From: SCTD01 sp963781675
GTDB taxonomy: Bacteria; Actinomycetota; Actinomycetes; Mycobacteriales; SCTD01
Length of the DNA: 64,000 nucleotides
Assembly (NCBI GenBank): GCA_963781675.1
Contig: CAWAGF010000001.1
Location: 496,001 to 560,000 of the forward strand
Direction: 5' to 3'
Each line of letters begins with the position of its first letter. The first letter of the stretch is position 1. The position numbers and the translations under genes are program-made. This document shows positions 25,422 to 33,830 of this stretch, one piece after another. Under the pieces are notes generated by a model. That model was not told the origin of the DNA. It saw only the letters and a program-made list of their open reading frames with translations, and searched no databases.

Positions 25422-26227
25422 GCCGGGTGCTCGTCGCGGCGGGGCTCGCGGGAGCGTCCGCGGCCGTGCTGGTGGCGCTGCCACGGCCGGGCGACCTGCG
25501 CTTCCGGGCGCTGCAGCCGTCGGGTGAGCAGGCCCGGCGCCTCGTCCTCCCGCGCACCACCTGGCCGTTCGCTGCCGTACCGCTCGGCCTGCTGCTGGGC
25601 CCGGTGGCGGCCGCCCTCGGTCTCCTCGCCGTGGCCTTCGCCTCGCGCTGGTCCCGTTCGCGGGCGGCGGCGCGCGCGGCGGCCGCCGAGCGGGCAGGAG
25701 CCGTCGAGGCCTGCGGCGCCCTCGCCGCCGAGCTGCGCGCCGGACGAGACCCCGCAGACGCGCTGGCCGCGGCCGCCGACGTCGCGCGGGGGCCGGCGCA
25801 GCAGGCGCTGTCCGGAGCCGCCGCGGCGGTGCGGCTCGGGGGCGACGTGCCTCCTGCCCTGCTGACCGTCGAGGGCAGCGCCGTGCCGCACGTCCTGCGC
25901 GCGCTCGCTGCCTGCTGGACCGTCTGCGCCGGCTCCGGCAGCGGCCTGGCGGCATCGGTGGAGCGCCTGGAGGAGGGGCTGCGCTCGGAGCAGGCGCAGC
26001 GCCGGGCGGTGGACGCCGAGCTGGCCGGTCCGCGGGCGACGGCAGGTCTGCTGGCCGTGCTGCCGGCAGCCGGCCTCCTCCTGGCGGCGGGTCTGGGTGC
26101 CGACCCGCTGCACGTCCTGCTGGCCACGCCCGTCGGGCTGGTCTGCCTCGTGCTCGGCCTGGGTCTCGACGGGCTGGGCCTGCTGTGGACTCAGCGCCTG
26201 GTGCGACGGGCCGGCGGCACGGCGTGA
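25418..26227 (+). CDS. tadB: TadB-like inner-membrane pilus assembly protein
   Basis: The 269-residue protein has membrane helices at the N-terminus (about 5-20 and 45-72) and at the C-terminus (about 203-260), with a type II secretion F domain between (ACGALAAELRAGRDPADALAAA; and ACWTVCAGSGSGLAASVERLEEGLR). TadB forms the membrane platform with TadC on which the TadA ATPase acts. GTG start. Confidence 0.87.
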   Translation: MSRVLVAAGLAGASAAVLVALPRPGDLRFRALQPSGEQARRLVLPRTTWPFAAVPLGLLLGPVAAALGLLAVAFASRWSRSRAAARAAAAERAGAVEACGALAAELRAGRDPADALAAAADVARGPAQQALSGAAAAVRLGGDVPPALLTVEGSAVPHVLRALAACWTVCAGSGSGLAASVERLEEGLRSEQAQRRAVDAELAGPRATAGLLAVLPAAGLLLAAGLGADPLHVLLATPVGLVCLVLGLGLDGLGLLWTQRLVRRAGGTA

Positions 26228-26243
26228 CGCGGGGCGCCCGCAC

Positions 26244-26975
26244 GTGATCGGCGTTGCCGCCCTGCTCTGCGCAGCGGCCGTGCTCGTGCTGCTGCGGAAG
26301 CCGGACGGGGGGCGCCTCTCGCAGGCGCTGCCTCCGCGGACGCGGCCGGGCGCGGCGGTCAGCCGGGTCCCGCTGCCCACGGTCGCCTGCGTCCTGGCCG
26401 GCGGGGCCGCGGCGCTGGTGGTCGCGCCACCTGCAGGGCTCCTGCTGGCCGTGCTGCTGGCCGTCGCCGGACCGCGCCTGCTGAGCCGCCTCGAACCGCA
26501 GGCCGTAAGAGAGGAGCGGACGCTGCTCCTGGCCGAGCTGCCGCTCGTGCTCGACCTGCTGGCGTCCTGCCTGGCGGGCGGCGCTCCGCTGGCCGAAGCC
26601 GCCGCCGCCGTGGCCCGCGCCGTGCCGGGGCCCGCCGGGCAGCGGCTGTCCGCGGTGTCGGCAGCGCTCGCGGTCGGGTCGCCCCCTGCGGAGGCGTGGG
26701 GGGCACTGGCCGGGCCGTCTCCTGACGACCCGCTGGCCCCTGCCGCCCGCGCGCTGGCGAGGGCGGCAGCGGGCGGCGCTCCCGTGGCCTCGGCCGTGTC
26801 CCGTCTCGCGGCCGACGCACGGGCTGAGGCGCGGTCGCGGGGCGAGCAGGCGGCCCGCCGGGTCGGCGTGCTCGCCGTCGCGCCGCTCGGGCTGTGCTTC
26901 CTCCCCGCCTTCGTCCTGCTGGGCGTGGTGCCGGTCGTCGTGGGTCTGGCCGGTCCGCTGCTCGCCGGCTTCTGA
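26244..26975 (+). CDS. tadC: TadC-like inner-membrane pilus assembly protein
   Basis: The 243-residue protein has N-terminal helices (about 2-16 and 46-78), a T2SSF domain core (ELPLVLDLLASCLAGGAPLAEAAAAV; ALARAAAGGAPVASAVSRLA) and two C-terminal helices ending at GPLLAGF. It pairs with TadB as the membrane platform. GTG taken 16 nt after tadB, with no strong SD. The 227 bp that follow hold no supported gene, only two TCCACAG half-sites. Confidence 0.84.
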   Translation: MIGVAALLCAAAVLVLLRKPDGGRLSQALPPRTRPGAAVSRVPLPTVACVLAGGAAALVVAPPAGLLLAVLLAVAGPRLLSRLEPQAVREERTLLLAELPLVLDLLASCLAGGAPLAEAAAAVARAVPGPAGQRLSAVSAALAVGSPPAEAWGALAGPSPDDPLAPAARALARAAAGGAPVASAVSRLAADARAEARSRGEQAARRVGVLAVAPLGLCFLPAFVLLGVVPVVVGLAGPLLAGF

Positions 26976-27202
26976 CGCCGGGGGCTCCGCGTGCAGGCAC
27001 CGCGCCACCGGCACCGAGCCGTCCGCTCGCTGGGCTCATCCCGCGGCTCCTCGTCCTCCACAGGCCGCAGCGTCGGCAGCACATCCACAGATGCCGCGCA
27101 CGACCTGGGAGCAGCAGCCCGCGGCGACGAGCGTCCTCGGCGCCGGGCGACCGCCCGGCACCCGCGCCCCGGCCCCAGGCCGGCGCCGTCCTGGAGGTCC
27201 CC

Positions 27203-27424
27203 ATGCGCGCTCCGCGCTCCATCCGCACCGCCCCCGTCCGCGCCGCCGTCCGCCTGCAGACCGTGCAGGCCGACCGCGACGCGGGCATGACCACCGCCGA
27301 GTACGCCGTGGGGACCGTCGCCGCGTGCGGCTTCTCCGGGATCCTCTACAAGGTGATCACCAGTCCGGAGGTGCTCAGCCTCCTCACCGGCGTGATCAGC
27401 AAGGCCTTCCACCTCTCCTTCTGA
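27203..27424 (+). CDS. flp: Flp-like pilin, DUF4244
   Basis: The 73-residue protein has a 28-residue basic leader and a cleavage-type sequence G/MTTAEYAVG with Glu5 and Tyr6 of the mature pilin, the hallmark of Flp pilins, followed by a 20-residue hydrophobic segment. ATG with SD GGAGG. It would be the main subunit of the Tad pilus. No prepilin peptidase gene lies in the window. The C-terminal part after the helix is short, as in the mycobacterial homologue. Confidence 0.87.
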   Translation: MRAPRSIRTAPVRAAVRLQTVQADRDAGMTTAEYAVGTVAACGFSGILYKVITSPEVLSLLTGVISKAFHLSF

Positions 27425-27491
27425 CCCCTGCCCCCCGCCCGGGCAGGCGCGCCCTCCGCGCACCTGCCCGGGCCCGGCCGGGAGGAGTCCC

Positions 27492-27860
27492 GTGCACCGT
27501 CGTCCGTACGGCTGCCGCGGCAGCGCCACTGCCGAGACCGCCGTCCTGCTGCCCGTCCTGCTCGTCGTCCTGGCCGCGGCCGTCTGGGTCCTGTCCTGCC
27601 TCGCGGCGCAGCTCAAGTGCGTGGACGCCGCGCGCGCTGCTGCCCGGGCTGCTGCACGCGGGGACGCTCCGGCCGACGTACGGGGCGTGGGGGAGCAGCT
27701 CGCACCCTCCGGAGCGGCCGTCAGCGTCAGCACCGGCGACCGCACCGTCCACGTGCTCGTGCACGCGGAGGTCCGCCCCTTCGGGCAGGTCCTCCGGGTG
27801 CTCCCGGCGGTCACCGTGAGCGGCCGGGCCACGGCGGCCGTCGAGCCGGGTGCGGCATGA
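27492..27860 (+). CDS. tadE: TadE-like pseudopilin
   Basis: The 122-residue protein has a short basic leader, a G/SATAE site followed by a hydrophobic helix (TAVLLPVLLVVLAAAVWVLS), and a small extracytoplasmic domain. This is the TadE layout, with the Glu at position +5 kept. GTG start with SD GGGAGGAG. The stop overlaps the next ATG (ATGA). Confidence 0.85.
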   Translation: MHRRPYGCRGSATAETAVLLPVLLVVLAAAVWVLSCLAAQLKCVDAARAAARAAARGDAPADVRGVGEQLAPSGAAVSVSTGDRTVHVLVHAEVRPFGQVLRVLPAVTVSGRATAAVEPGAA

Positions 27861-28231
27861 GCAGGGCGACCGGCGACGCGGGTGCCACCGTCCCGATCGT
27901 GCTGGCCCTGGCCGGCCTGCTCGCGCTGCTCGGCAGCGTCACCGCGGCGGTGGCCGCCGTCGGCGTCGCCCGCCAGAGAGCCGCGGCGGTGGCGGACCTC
28001 GCCGCCCTAGCGGGTGCCGCGCACGCGCTGGACGGCCGCGCGGCCGCCTGCGGGTGGGCGTCCCGCGTCGCGGTAGCCGACGCTGCGGCGCTGCGGAGCT
28101 GCCGCCTGGACGGGGACGTGGTCGAGGTGGTGGCCGTCGTCCGCCCGCCGGGGGCGCTCGGGCGCCTCGGCGAGGCGTCGGCCCGTGCCCGCGCCGGGCC
28201 CGCGGGTCAGGCGGGTCCGGGAACGAGATGA
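27857..28231 (+). CDS. TadG-like/Rv3654c-type Flp-pilus-associated protein
   Basis: The 124-residue protein has an N-terminal hydrophobic helix (TVPIVLALAGLLALLGSVTAA, about 11-31) followed by the family core VARQRAAAVADLAALAGA. The pseudopilin-like GATV site lacks the +5 glutamate. It is coupled to tadE by ATGA and closes the tad cluster. The role is probably as a minor pilus component or membrane accessory; known mycobacterial relatives are secreted. Confidence 0.78.
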   Translation: MSRATGDAGATVPIVLALAGLLALLGSVTAAVAAVGVARQRAAAVADLAALAGAAHALDGRAAACGWASRVAVADAAALRSCRLDGDVVEVVAVVRPPGALGRLGEASARARAGPAGQAGPGTR

Positions 28232-28437
28232 GCGCCCGCGGCGTCTCCACAGGTGCCGTCCGACCCGGGGTCACGTGCCGTCCCCACGCGTAACCTCGGT
28301 CACGAGCGGTCGTTGCACCCGGTGTCCGGCCCGGACGGCGGCACCCCGCGCGCAGTCCGGCCGCGCAGTGCCTCGTACCGCCTGGACGGGGCACTGCAGG
28401 ACGTCGAGCACGACCCGAGCAGCAGGAGATCCCCGGC

Positions 28438-29133
28438 ATGCAGCCGTCGTTCGTCACCCCGCCGGTCCCGGAGCGTCCCCGTCCGCTGGGCGCGCTCGCG
28501 GGGGACGCCCTCCGCCGCCCTGGCGGCCGGCGTGCGATCTCGGTGCTGTCCGTCGTGCTCTTCCTCGCCGGCGTCGTGATGTTCGCCTACCCGGTCGGCA
28601 CGGACTTCTACAGCCAGTACCAGCAGGGCCGGCTCCAGGAGGCGTTCGACGACCCGGAGGTCCAGCAGGCGTACGCCGAGCGCCGCATCAAGGTCGGCGA
28701 CGGCCTCACCACGCTGCGCATCCCCAAGCTCGACCTCGAGGTCCTGGTCGTGGAGGGCACGACGCCCGCTGCGCTGCGGGCCGGCGCGGGCCACTACGAG
28801 ACGAGCCCCCTGCCGGGCGAGCCGGGCAACGTGGCCATCGCCGGTCACCGCACCACCTACGGCCGACCGTTCAACCGGCTGGACGAACTGGCCGAAGGTG
28901 ACGTGGTGGAGCTCGAGACACCCTTCGCGGTGCACACCTACAAGGCGGTCGGAGACTTCGGTGGGCACGGCAACCCCTGGGTGGTGCCCCCGACCGACTT
29001 CTCCGTCGTGAGCCAGGACGGCGTCGGAAGCGTGCTGACCCTGACGACCTGCCACCCCAAGGGCAGCGCCAAGCAGCGGCTGATCATGCGCTTCGAGCTG
29101 GTCAAGAGCGTGACCAAGGCGCCCAAGGCATGA
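28438..29133 (+). CDS. srtE: Class E sortase
   Basis: The 231-residue transpeptidase has one N-terminal membrane helix (about 33-55) and the sortase barrel. The catalytic histidine is in IAGHRTTYGRPF, the cysteine in LTLTTCHPKG and the arginine in KQRLIM. The TLTTC-x-P-K pattern fits the actinobacterial class E group, which links surface proteins to peptidoglycan. ATGA overlap with the next gene, so the two products are made together. The gene is preceded by a 200-bp spacer with no other feature seen. Confidence 0.9.
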   Translation: MQPSFVTPPVPERPRPLGALAGDALRRPGGRRAISVLSVVLFLAGVVMFAYPVGTDFYSQYQQGRLQEAFDDPEVQQAYAERRIKVGDGLTTLRIPKLDLEVLVVEGTTPAALRAGAGHYETSPLPGEPGNVAIAGHRTTYGRPFNRLDELAEGDVVELETPFAVHTYKAVGDFGGHGNPWVVPPTDFSVVSQDGVGSVLTLTTCHPKGSAKQRLIMRFELVKSVTKAPKA

Positions 29134-30476
29134 CGTCCCGCACCGCGGTGTCCCGCGCTGCGGCCGTCGCCGCCTCGCTGCCGCTGGCCGCCGGCTTCCT
29201 GCTCGCCGCCGCACCCGCGGCCAGCGCGGCGGTGGTCGCCCCCGGCGACGGCACCGTCTTCACGTCGTACGCCACGTTCGACATCCGCGCGGACTTCCCC
29301 CGCTCGCAGTCAGACCACCGCCTGACGCTGACGAGCCCCGGTGGCCCGGCCGTCACCATCGCCTCGGCCCAGGGCGGCCTCAACGGCGGCACCATGACGT
29401 ACAGCCTCGACACCGGCTGCTGGACCTACCCGAGCTCGTCCTGCAGCGGCCGCACCCGTGCGCCGAACGGCACCTGGACCGTCACCCAGAGCGGCGGTGC
29501 GAACAGCACCTCGACGTTCGTGACGCGCATCCGGCCGGAGGCGCCGACGTCGGTCTCGGCCACCGCCCTGAGCCCGCGCGAGGTGCGGGTCAGCTGGCGC
29601 GCCGGCGACGAGCCGGACCTGACCGGCTGGTCGGTCTTCGAGGGCTCCGACGTCGTCGCGGACGGCGTCGGCCGCAGCGCCTGCGAGGGCACGAGCTGCA
29701 GCACGGTCATCACGTACGCGACCGAGGGCAGCGGCGAGCACACCTACACCGTGCAGGCCTTCCGCTCCGTCGCCCCCGGGTCGAGCAGCACGTTGGAGTC
29801 GCCGGCGTCCGCGCCGGCCTCCGCCACGCTGGAGAGCCCGCCGCCCCCGCCCGCCGAGGAGCCGTCGACCGGCGGAGACGCCGGCAGCGGATCCGGCGGC
29901 GGCACCGGCAGCGGGTCCGGCGGTGGCACGGACACCGGGAGCGGCTCGGGCGACGGCAGCTCGGGCAGCACCGGCGGGGGCGCCGACGGCGGCACGGGCG
30001 CGGGTACCGGCAGCGGCGGCTCGACCGGCGGCTCCGGCGGCACGGGCACCACCGGCGGCACCGGTGGGACGCAGGCCACCCCTGGGTCCGGCACCGCCTC
30101 GAGGCCGTTCGGCAGCAGCAGCACCCCGCTGTCCGCGGACGCCCAGGCCGTCGCGCAGCGCAAGGCGTTCGCGCTCGGCTTCAGCGCCTTCGGCCCGAAG
30201 CTCGGCATCCCCAAGCTGCCGCCGCTCCCGCAGTCGCAGGCCCCGGCGATCGCCCCCCTGGCGGACGGGACCTACGCGCCGACGCTCGGCTTCGAGGACC
30301 AGGTCCTCACCGAGCGCGTGCCGGTCGCGCAGAGCCCGACCGAGCGCGTCAGCGCCGTCGTCGGCACGGCGCTGGACAGCGAGCGCCTGGTCCGCAGCAC
30401 CGCCGGCGCGCTGGTGCTCCTGCTCGCCGGGGCGCACCTGCGCCGCTGGCTGGGCACCGCCGCCGAGGAGCAGTAG
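29130..30476 (+). CDS. Secreted Fn3-containing surface protein coupled to the sortase
   Basis: The 448-residue protein has a Sec signal (about 1-34, ending APAASAAVVA), a beta-rich domain with a Cys pair (GCWTYPSSSCSG), a fibronectin type III-like domain (about 136-230: APTSVSATALSPREVRVSWR), a Gly/Ser/Thr-rich repeat linker (about 250-325), and a C-terminal hydrophobic segment (TAGALVLLLAGAHLRRWL). No LPXTG or LAXTG sorting motif is visible before that helix. It starts within the sortase stop codon, so a functional link is likely but the attachment mode is unclear. Confidence 0.82.
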   Translation: MTSRTAVSRAAAVAASLPLAAGFLLAAAPAASAAVVAPGDGTVFTSYATFDIRADFPRSQSDHRLTLTSPGGPAVTIASAQGGLNGGTMTYSLDTGCWTYPSSSCSGRTRAPNGTWTVTQSGGANSTSTFVTRIRPEAPTSVSATALSPREVRVSWRAGDEPDLTGWSVFEGSDVVADGVGRSACEGTSCSTVITYATEGSGEHTYTVQAFRSVAPGSSSTLESPASAPASATLESPPPPPAEEPSTGGDAGSGSGGGTGSGSGGGTDTGSGSGDGSSGSTGGGADGGTGAGTGSGGSTGGSGGTGTTGGTGGTQATPGSGTASRPFGSSSTPLSADAQAVAQRKAFALGFSAFGPKLGIPKLPPLPQSQAPAIAPLADGTYAPTLGFEDQVLTERVPVAQSPTERVSAVVGTALDSERLVRSTAGALVLLLAGAHLRRWLGTAAEEQ

Positions 30477-30495
30477 CGCCGGTCCTGGACCGGCG
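30477..30495. terminator. Short hairpin between convergent genes
   Basis: CGCCGGT-CCTGG-ACCGGCG directly follows the stop of the surface protein and ends 5 nt before the stop of the convergent LapA-like gene. Probably a shared terminator. Confidence 0.65.
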
Positions 30496-30500
30496 ACGTC

Positions 30501-30884
30501 CTACCGGACGTGCTTGCCGCGCACCCCGTCCGTCTCGCCGACCGTCGTCCCGTCGTCCGGGTAGGTGCTGCGCTCCTGCTCGAGCTGCGCCTGCAGCCGC
30601 GCGTTCTCCTCGGCAAGCGTCTCCTGCTCGGTGCGCACGTGCGCGACCTCGCGCTTGAGGGCGACCTTCTTGGCGCGCTTGCGCGCAGCGCCGGCGAGCA
30701 TCAGGCCGAGGCCGAGCATCGCGACGGCGCCGAGGGCCGCGCCCAGCAGGAACAGCCCGCCGATCGACACGTTCGACAGAGACACCCCGAAGGCCTCCGC
30801 CGAGGCCGGGTCGGTGTTCGACAGGGCGATGCCGGCGCCGAGCACGAGGCACAGGACGAGCAGGATCAGACCGAGCACGACCAC
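30501..30884 (-). CDS. LapA-domain (DUF1049) membrane protein
   Basis: The 127-residue protein has two membrane helices (about 1-20 and 37-62) and a coiled-coil tail (KKVALKREVAHVRTEQETLA onward). This is the lipopolysaccharide-assembly-protein-A-like layout (LapA/DUF1049), common in actinobacteria without LPS, where its role is unknown. GTG at 30884 chosen for the AAGGAG about 7 nt upstream. It follows the helicase gene on the same strand. Confidence 0.78.
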   Translation of the reverse strand: MVVLGLILLVLCLVLGAGIALSNTDPASAEAFGVSLSNVSIGGLFLLGAALGAVAMLGLGLMLAGAARKRAKKVALKREVAHVRTEQETLAEENARLQAQLEQERSTYPDDGTTVGETDGVRGKHVR

Positions 30885-30922
30885 GACGGGCTCCTTGGCT
30901 GGCGGGGCAGGACAGCAGGGGC

Positions 30923-33259
30923 TTACCCCGCCGCCACCTTCCGCAGTCCGCTGGCCAGCACCACGTCGAGCAGCCGTACCGCCCCTGCCTTGTCGAGCGG
31001 CTCGTTGCCGTTGCCGCACTTGGGCGACTGCACGCACGACGGGCAGCCGGACGGGCACTCGCAGGACGCGATCGCGTCGCGGGTGGCGGCGAGCCAGGCC
31101 GCACCCCGGACGTAGCCCTGCTCGCTGAAGCCCGCGCCGCCGGGATGGCCGTCGTACACGAAGACCGTGCACTGGCCGGTGTCCGGGTGCAGGGCGGTGG
31201 ACACGCCGCCGATGTCCCAGCGGTCGCAGGTCGCGAACAGCGGTAGCAGGCCGATCGCGGCGTGCTCAGCAGCGTGCGCGGCGCCCGGCACGTCCGCGGA
31301 GGACAGCCCGGCCGCGTCGAGCAGGTCGGGCGCGACGGTGTACCAGACGGCGCGCGTCCGGAGCTGGCGCGGCGGCAGGTCGAGCGGCTCCTCGCCGAGC
31401 ACCTCGCCGCTGCCGTGCCGCTTCTTCAGGTACGACACGACCTGGTGCGTCACGTCGACGGTGCCGAACACCAGCTCCACGCCGTCGTACGACGCGACGC
31501 GCAGGGCGTCCACGACCTCGATGTCGGTCACCTCGCGGGCGGAGGTCGAGTAGTCGGGCTCGTCGGCGTGGACCAGCGCCACGGCCTCGTCCAGGTCGAG
31601 CGAGTCGACGACCCAGCTCTCGCCCTGGTGCAGGTAGACGGCGCCCTCGTGCGCCTGCGCGTGCGAGGCGGCGTGGTCGACGGTGCCGAGCAGGCGGCCG
31701 GTGGCCTTCTCCACGAGTCGCACGGGCGGCCCACCCGTCCCCCGGATGTCGACCTCCGGCCGGTCGCGGGAGGTCCAGAACCACCCGCGCGGCCGGGACC
31801 GCAGGACCCCGCGCCGGACGAGGTCGGCCAGCAGCAGCTGCACCTCCTCGGGGTCGCCGAACAGCGGCAGGTCGTCGACCGTCAGCGGCAGCTCCGAGGC
31901 GGCGCAGCCGAGGTGCGGCCCGAGGACGTACGGGTTCGTCGGGTCGAGCACGGTCGTCTCGACCGGCCGGCCGAACAGCGCCGCCGGGTGGTGCACGAGG
32001 TAGGTGTCGAGCGGGTCGTCGCGCGCGACGAAGACGGCCAGCGCCCCCTGGCCGGAGCGGCCGGCCCGGCCGGCCTGCTGCCAGACGGACGCCACGGTGC
32101 CGGGCCAGCCGGTCAGCACGACGGCGTCCAGCCCGGAGACGTCGAGGCCGAGCTCGAGGGCGTTGGTGGCCGCGACCCCGGTCAGCGCGCCGCTCTGCAG
32201 CCGCCGCTCGAGCTCGCGCCGCTCCTCGGGCAGGTAGCCGGCGCGGTAGGCCGCCACCCGCTCGACCAGCGACGGGTCGACCTCGCCCAGGGCCCGGCGG
32301 GCGTTGAGCGCCACCGCCTCGGCGCCGCGCCGCGAGCGCACGAAGGCGATCGTCCGCGCGCCTTCAACCACCAGGTCGGCCAGCAGGTCGGCCGTCTCGG
32401 CCGTGGCCGAGCGCCGTACGGGCGCGCCGTTCTCGCCCGAGGCGCCGTAGTCCGGCATGAGCGGCGGCTCCCAGAGCGCGAACTCCGTGGCCCCCCGCGG
32501 CGAGGCGTCGTCGGTCACCGGCACCACGGGCAGGCCGGTCAGCCGCGCGGCCGAGACCTCGGGGGAGGAGACGGTCGCGCTGGCCAGCACGAACACCGGA
32601 TGGGAGCCGTACTTCGCGCACACCCGGCGCAGCCGCCGCAGCACGAGCGCGACGTGCGAGCCGAACACGCCGCGGTAGGTGTGGCACTCGTCGACGACGA
32701 CGTACTTCAGGTGCCGCAGGTAGGAGGCCCAGTCGCCGTGCCGCGGCAGGATCCCGCGGTGCAGCATGTCGGGGTTCGTGAGCACGAAGCGGCCGTGCCG
32801 CCGCACCCAGTCGCGCTCCTCGCGGGCGGTGTCGCCGTCGTAGGTCGCCGCGCGCACCGCCATCAGGTTCAGCGCGCGGACCGCCCGCAGCTGGTCGGTC
32901 GCCAGCGCCTTGGTCGGTGAGAGGTACAGCATCGACGCCCGCTCGTCGGCCATCAGCGCGGTGAGCCCGGGGAGCAGGTACGCCAGCGACTTGCCGCTCG
33001 CCGTACCGGTGGCGACGACCGCCGAGCTGCCGCCGTGGACGAGCTCGGCGGCCTGCACCTGGTGCTCCCACGGCCGCTCCACGCCGGCCAGCCGGAGGCG
33101 GTCGACGAGCAGCGGGTCGACCCAGACCGGCCAGTCGGCGCGCCGGCCGGTGCGCGGCGGGACGTGCTCGACGTGGGTGATCCGCTCGGAGCGGGACGGG
33201 TCGAGGCACAGCCGCTGCAGCAGCGTCTCCGCGCGGGAGGCGGCAGGGCGGGCGGTCAC
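30923..33259 (-). CDS. DEAD/DEAH-box helicase with DUF1998 zinc domain (MrfA/YprA-like)
   Basis: The 778-residue superfamily 2 helicase has Walker A GTASGKS (about residue 85), the box VVVDECHTYRG, motif III SATVSSP, a second RecA domain with TNALELGLDVSG and motif VI WQQAGRAGRSG, and a C-terminal DUF1998 domain with cysteines CECPSGCPSCVQSPKCGNGN that bind zinc. The architecture is that of MrfA, which acts in an excision repair route for mitomycin-type damage in Bacillus. GTG with SD GGAGG. Its place beside bldG and topA is conserved in Streptomyces. Confidence 0.93.
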   Translation of the reverse strand: MTARPAASRAETLLQRLCLDPSRSERITHVEHVPPRTGRRADWPVWVDPLLVDRLRLAGVERPWEHQVQAAELVHGGSSAVVATGTASGKSLAYLLPGLTALMADERASMLYLSPTKALATDQLRAVRALNLMAVRAATYDGDTAREERDWVRRHGRFVLTNPDMLHRGILPRHGDWASYLRHLKYVVVDECHTYRGVFGSHVALVLRRLRRVCAKYGSHPVFVLASATVSSPEVSAARLTGLPVVPVTDDASPRGATEFALWEPPLMPDYGASGENGAPVRRSATAETADLLADLVVEGARTIAFVRSRRGAEAVALNARRALGEVDPSLVERVAAYRAGYLPEERRELERRLQSGALTGVAATNALELGLDVSGLDAVVLTGWPGTVASVWQQAGRAGRSGQGALAVFVARDDPLDTYLVHHPAALFGRPVETTVLDPTNPYVLGPHLGCAASELPLTVDDLPLFGDPEEVQLLLADLVRRGVLRSRPRGWFWTSRDRPEVDIRGTGGPPVRLVEKATGRLLGTVDHAASHAQAHEGAVYLHQGESWVVDSLDLDEAVALVHADEPDYSTSAREVTDIEVVDALRVASYDGVELVFGTVDVTHQVVSYLKKRHGSGEVLGEEPLDLPPRQLRTRAVWYTVAPDLLDAAGLSSADVPGAAHAAEHAAIGLLPLFATCDRWDIGGVSTALHPDTGQCTVFVYDGHPGGAGFSEQGYVRGAAWLAATRDAIASCECPSGCPSCVQSPKCGNGNEPLDKAGAVRLLDVVLASGLRKVAAG

Positions 33260-33466
33260 GACCCCTCCATCGTGCCAGCCGCTGTCCCCGAGCGTCCGGA
33301 CTCGTCCGGTCCCGCGGGAGGCGGGCTTGGGGCCCGGGGCACCGGTGCGGTTGGATGCAGTCGTCAGACCCCGAGGTTGGGGGCGGCCGCGCCGGGTAGG
33401 GCGGCAGCGATCTGGATCAGGGCCCTGCACGGGGCTCGTCGTGTACGTGCACTTGGAGGAGATGTC

Positions 33467-33808
33467 GTGGACCTGTCCCTGTCGACCCGCACCGAAGGTG
33501 ACCGCACGGTGGTCGTGGTGGGCGGCGAGATCGACGTCTACACCGCCCCCAAGCTGCGCGAGCAGCTGATCGACCTCGTGAGCAGCGGCCAGTACCACCT
33601 CGTCGTCGACATGGAGGGCGTCGAGTTCCTCGACTCCACCGGGCTCGGCGTCCTGGTCGGCGGCCTCAAGCGCGTCCGCGCCCACGAGGGCTCGCTGCGC
33701 CTGGTCTGCACCCAGGAGCGCATCCTCAAGATCTTCCGCATCACCGGCCTGACCAAGGTCTTCCCGATCCACACCAGCGTCGAGGAAGCCGTCTCCGCGA
33801 CCGACTAG
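33467..33808 (+). CDS. bldG: Anti-sigma factor antagonist (STAS), BldG-like
   Basis: The 113-residue STAS protein has the phosphorylation site FLDSTGLGVLVGG near residue 57. In the unphosphorylated state such proteins bind an anti-sigma factor and release the sigma factor. The next gene encodes that kind of partner, and the order helicase - STAS - anti-sigma - hppA - topA equals the bldG region of Streptomyces, where BldG controls development. GTG chosen for GGAGGAG 6 nt upstream; an ATG in between is in another frame. Orthology is inferred from sequence plus order. Confidence 0.88.
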   Translation: MDLSLSTRTEGDRTVVVVGGEIDVYTAPKLREQLIDLVSSGQYHLVVDMEGVEFLDSTGLGVLVGGLKRVRAHEGSLRLVCTQERILKIFRITGLTKVFPIHTSVEEAVSATD

Positions 33809-33830
33809 CCGCGGTCCACCGGAAGAAGAC

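Noticed and set aside
22971..27014. A 1347-codon minus-strand frame across the tad cluster
   Set aside because: It is antisense to ssd, tadA, tadB and tadC, which have clear motifs; the antisense product is low-complexity Arg/Pro/Ala-rich.
26991..27290. A 99-codon frame between tadC and the pilin
   Set aside because: Arg/Ser/Pro-rich product with no SD, overlapping the well-supported pilin start; no domain or neighbour support.
29878..30076. Gly/Ser/Thr repeat region as a separate repeat element or CRISPR
   Set aside because: It is the in-frame linker of the Fn3 surface protein; units are irregular and there are no spacers. No CRISPR array is seen anywhere in the window.
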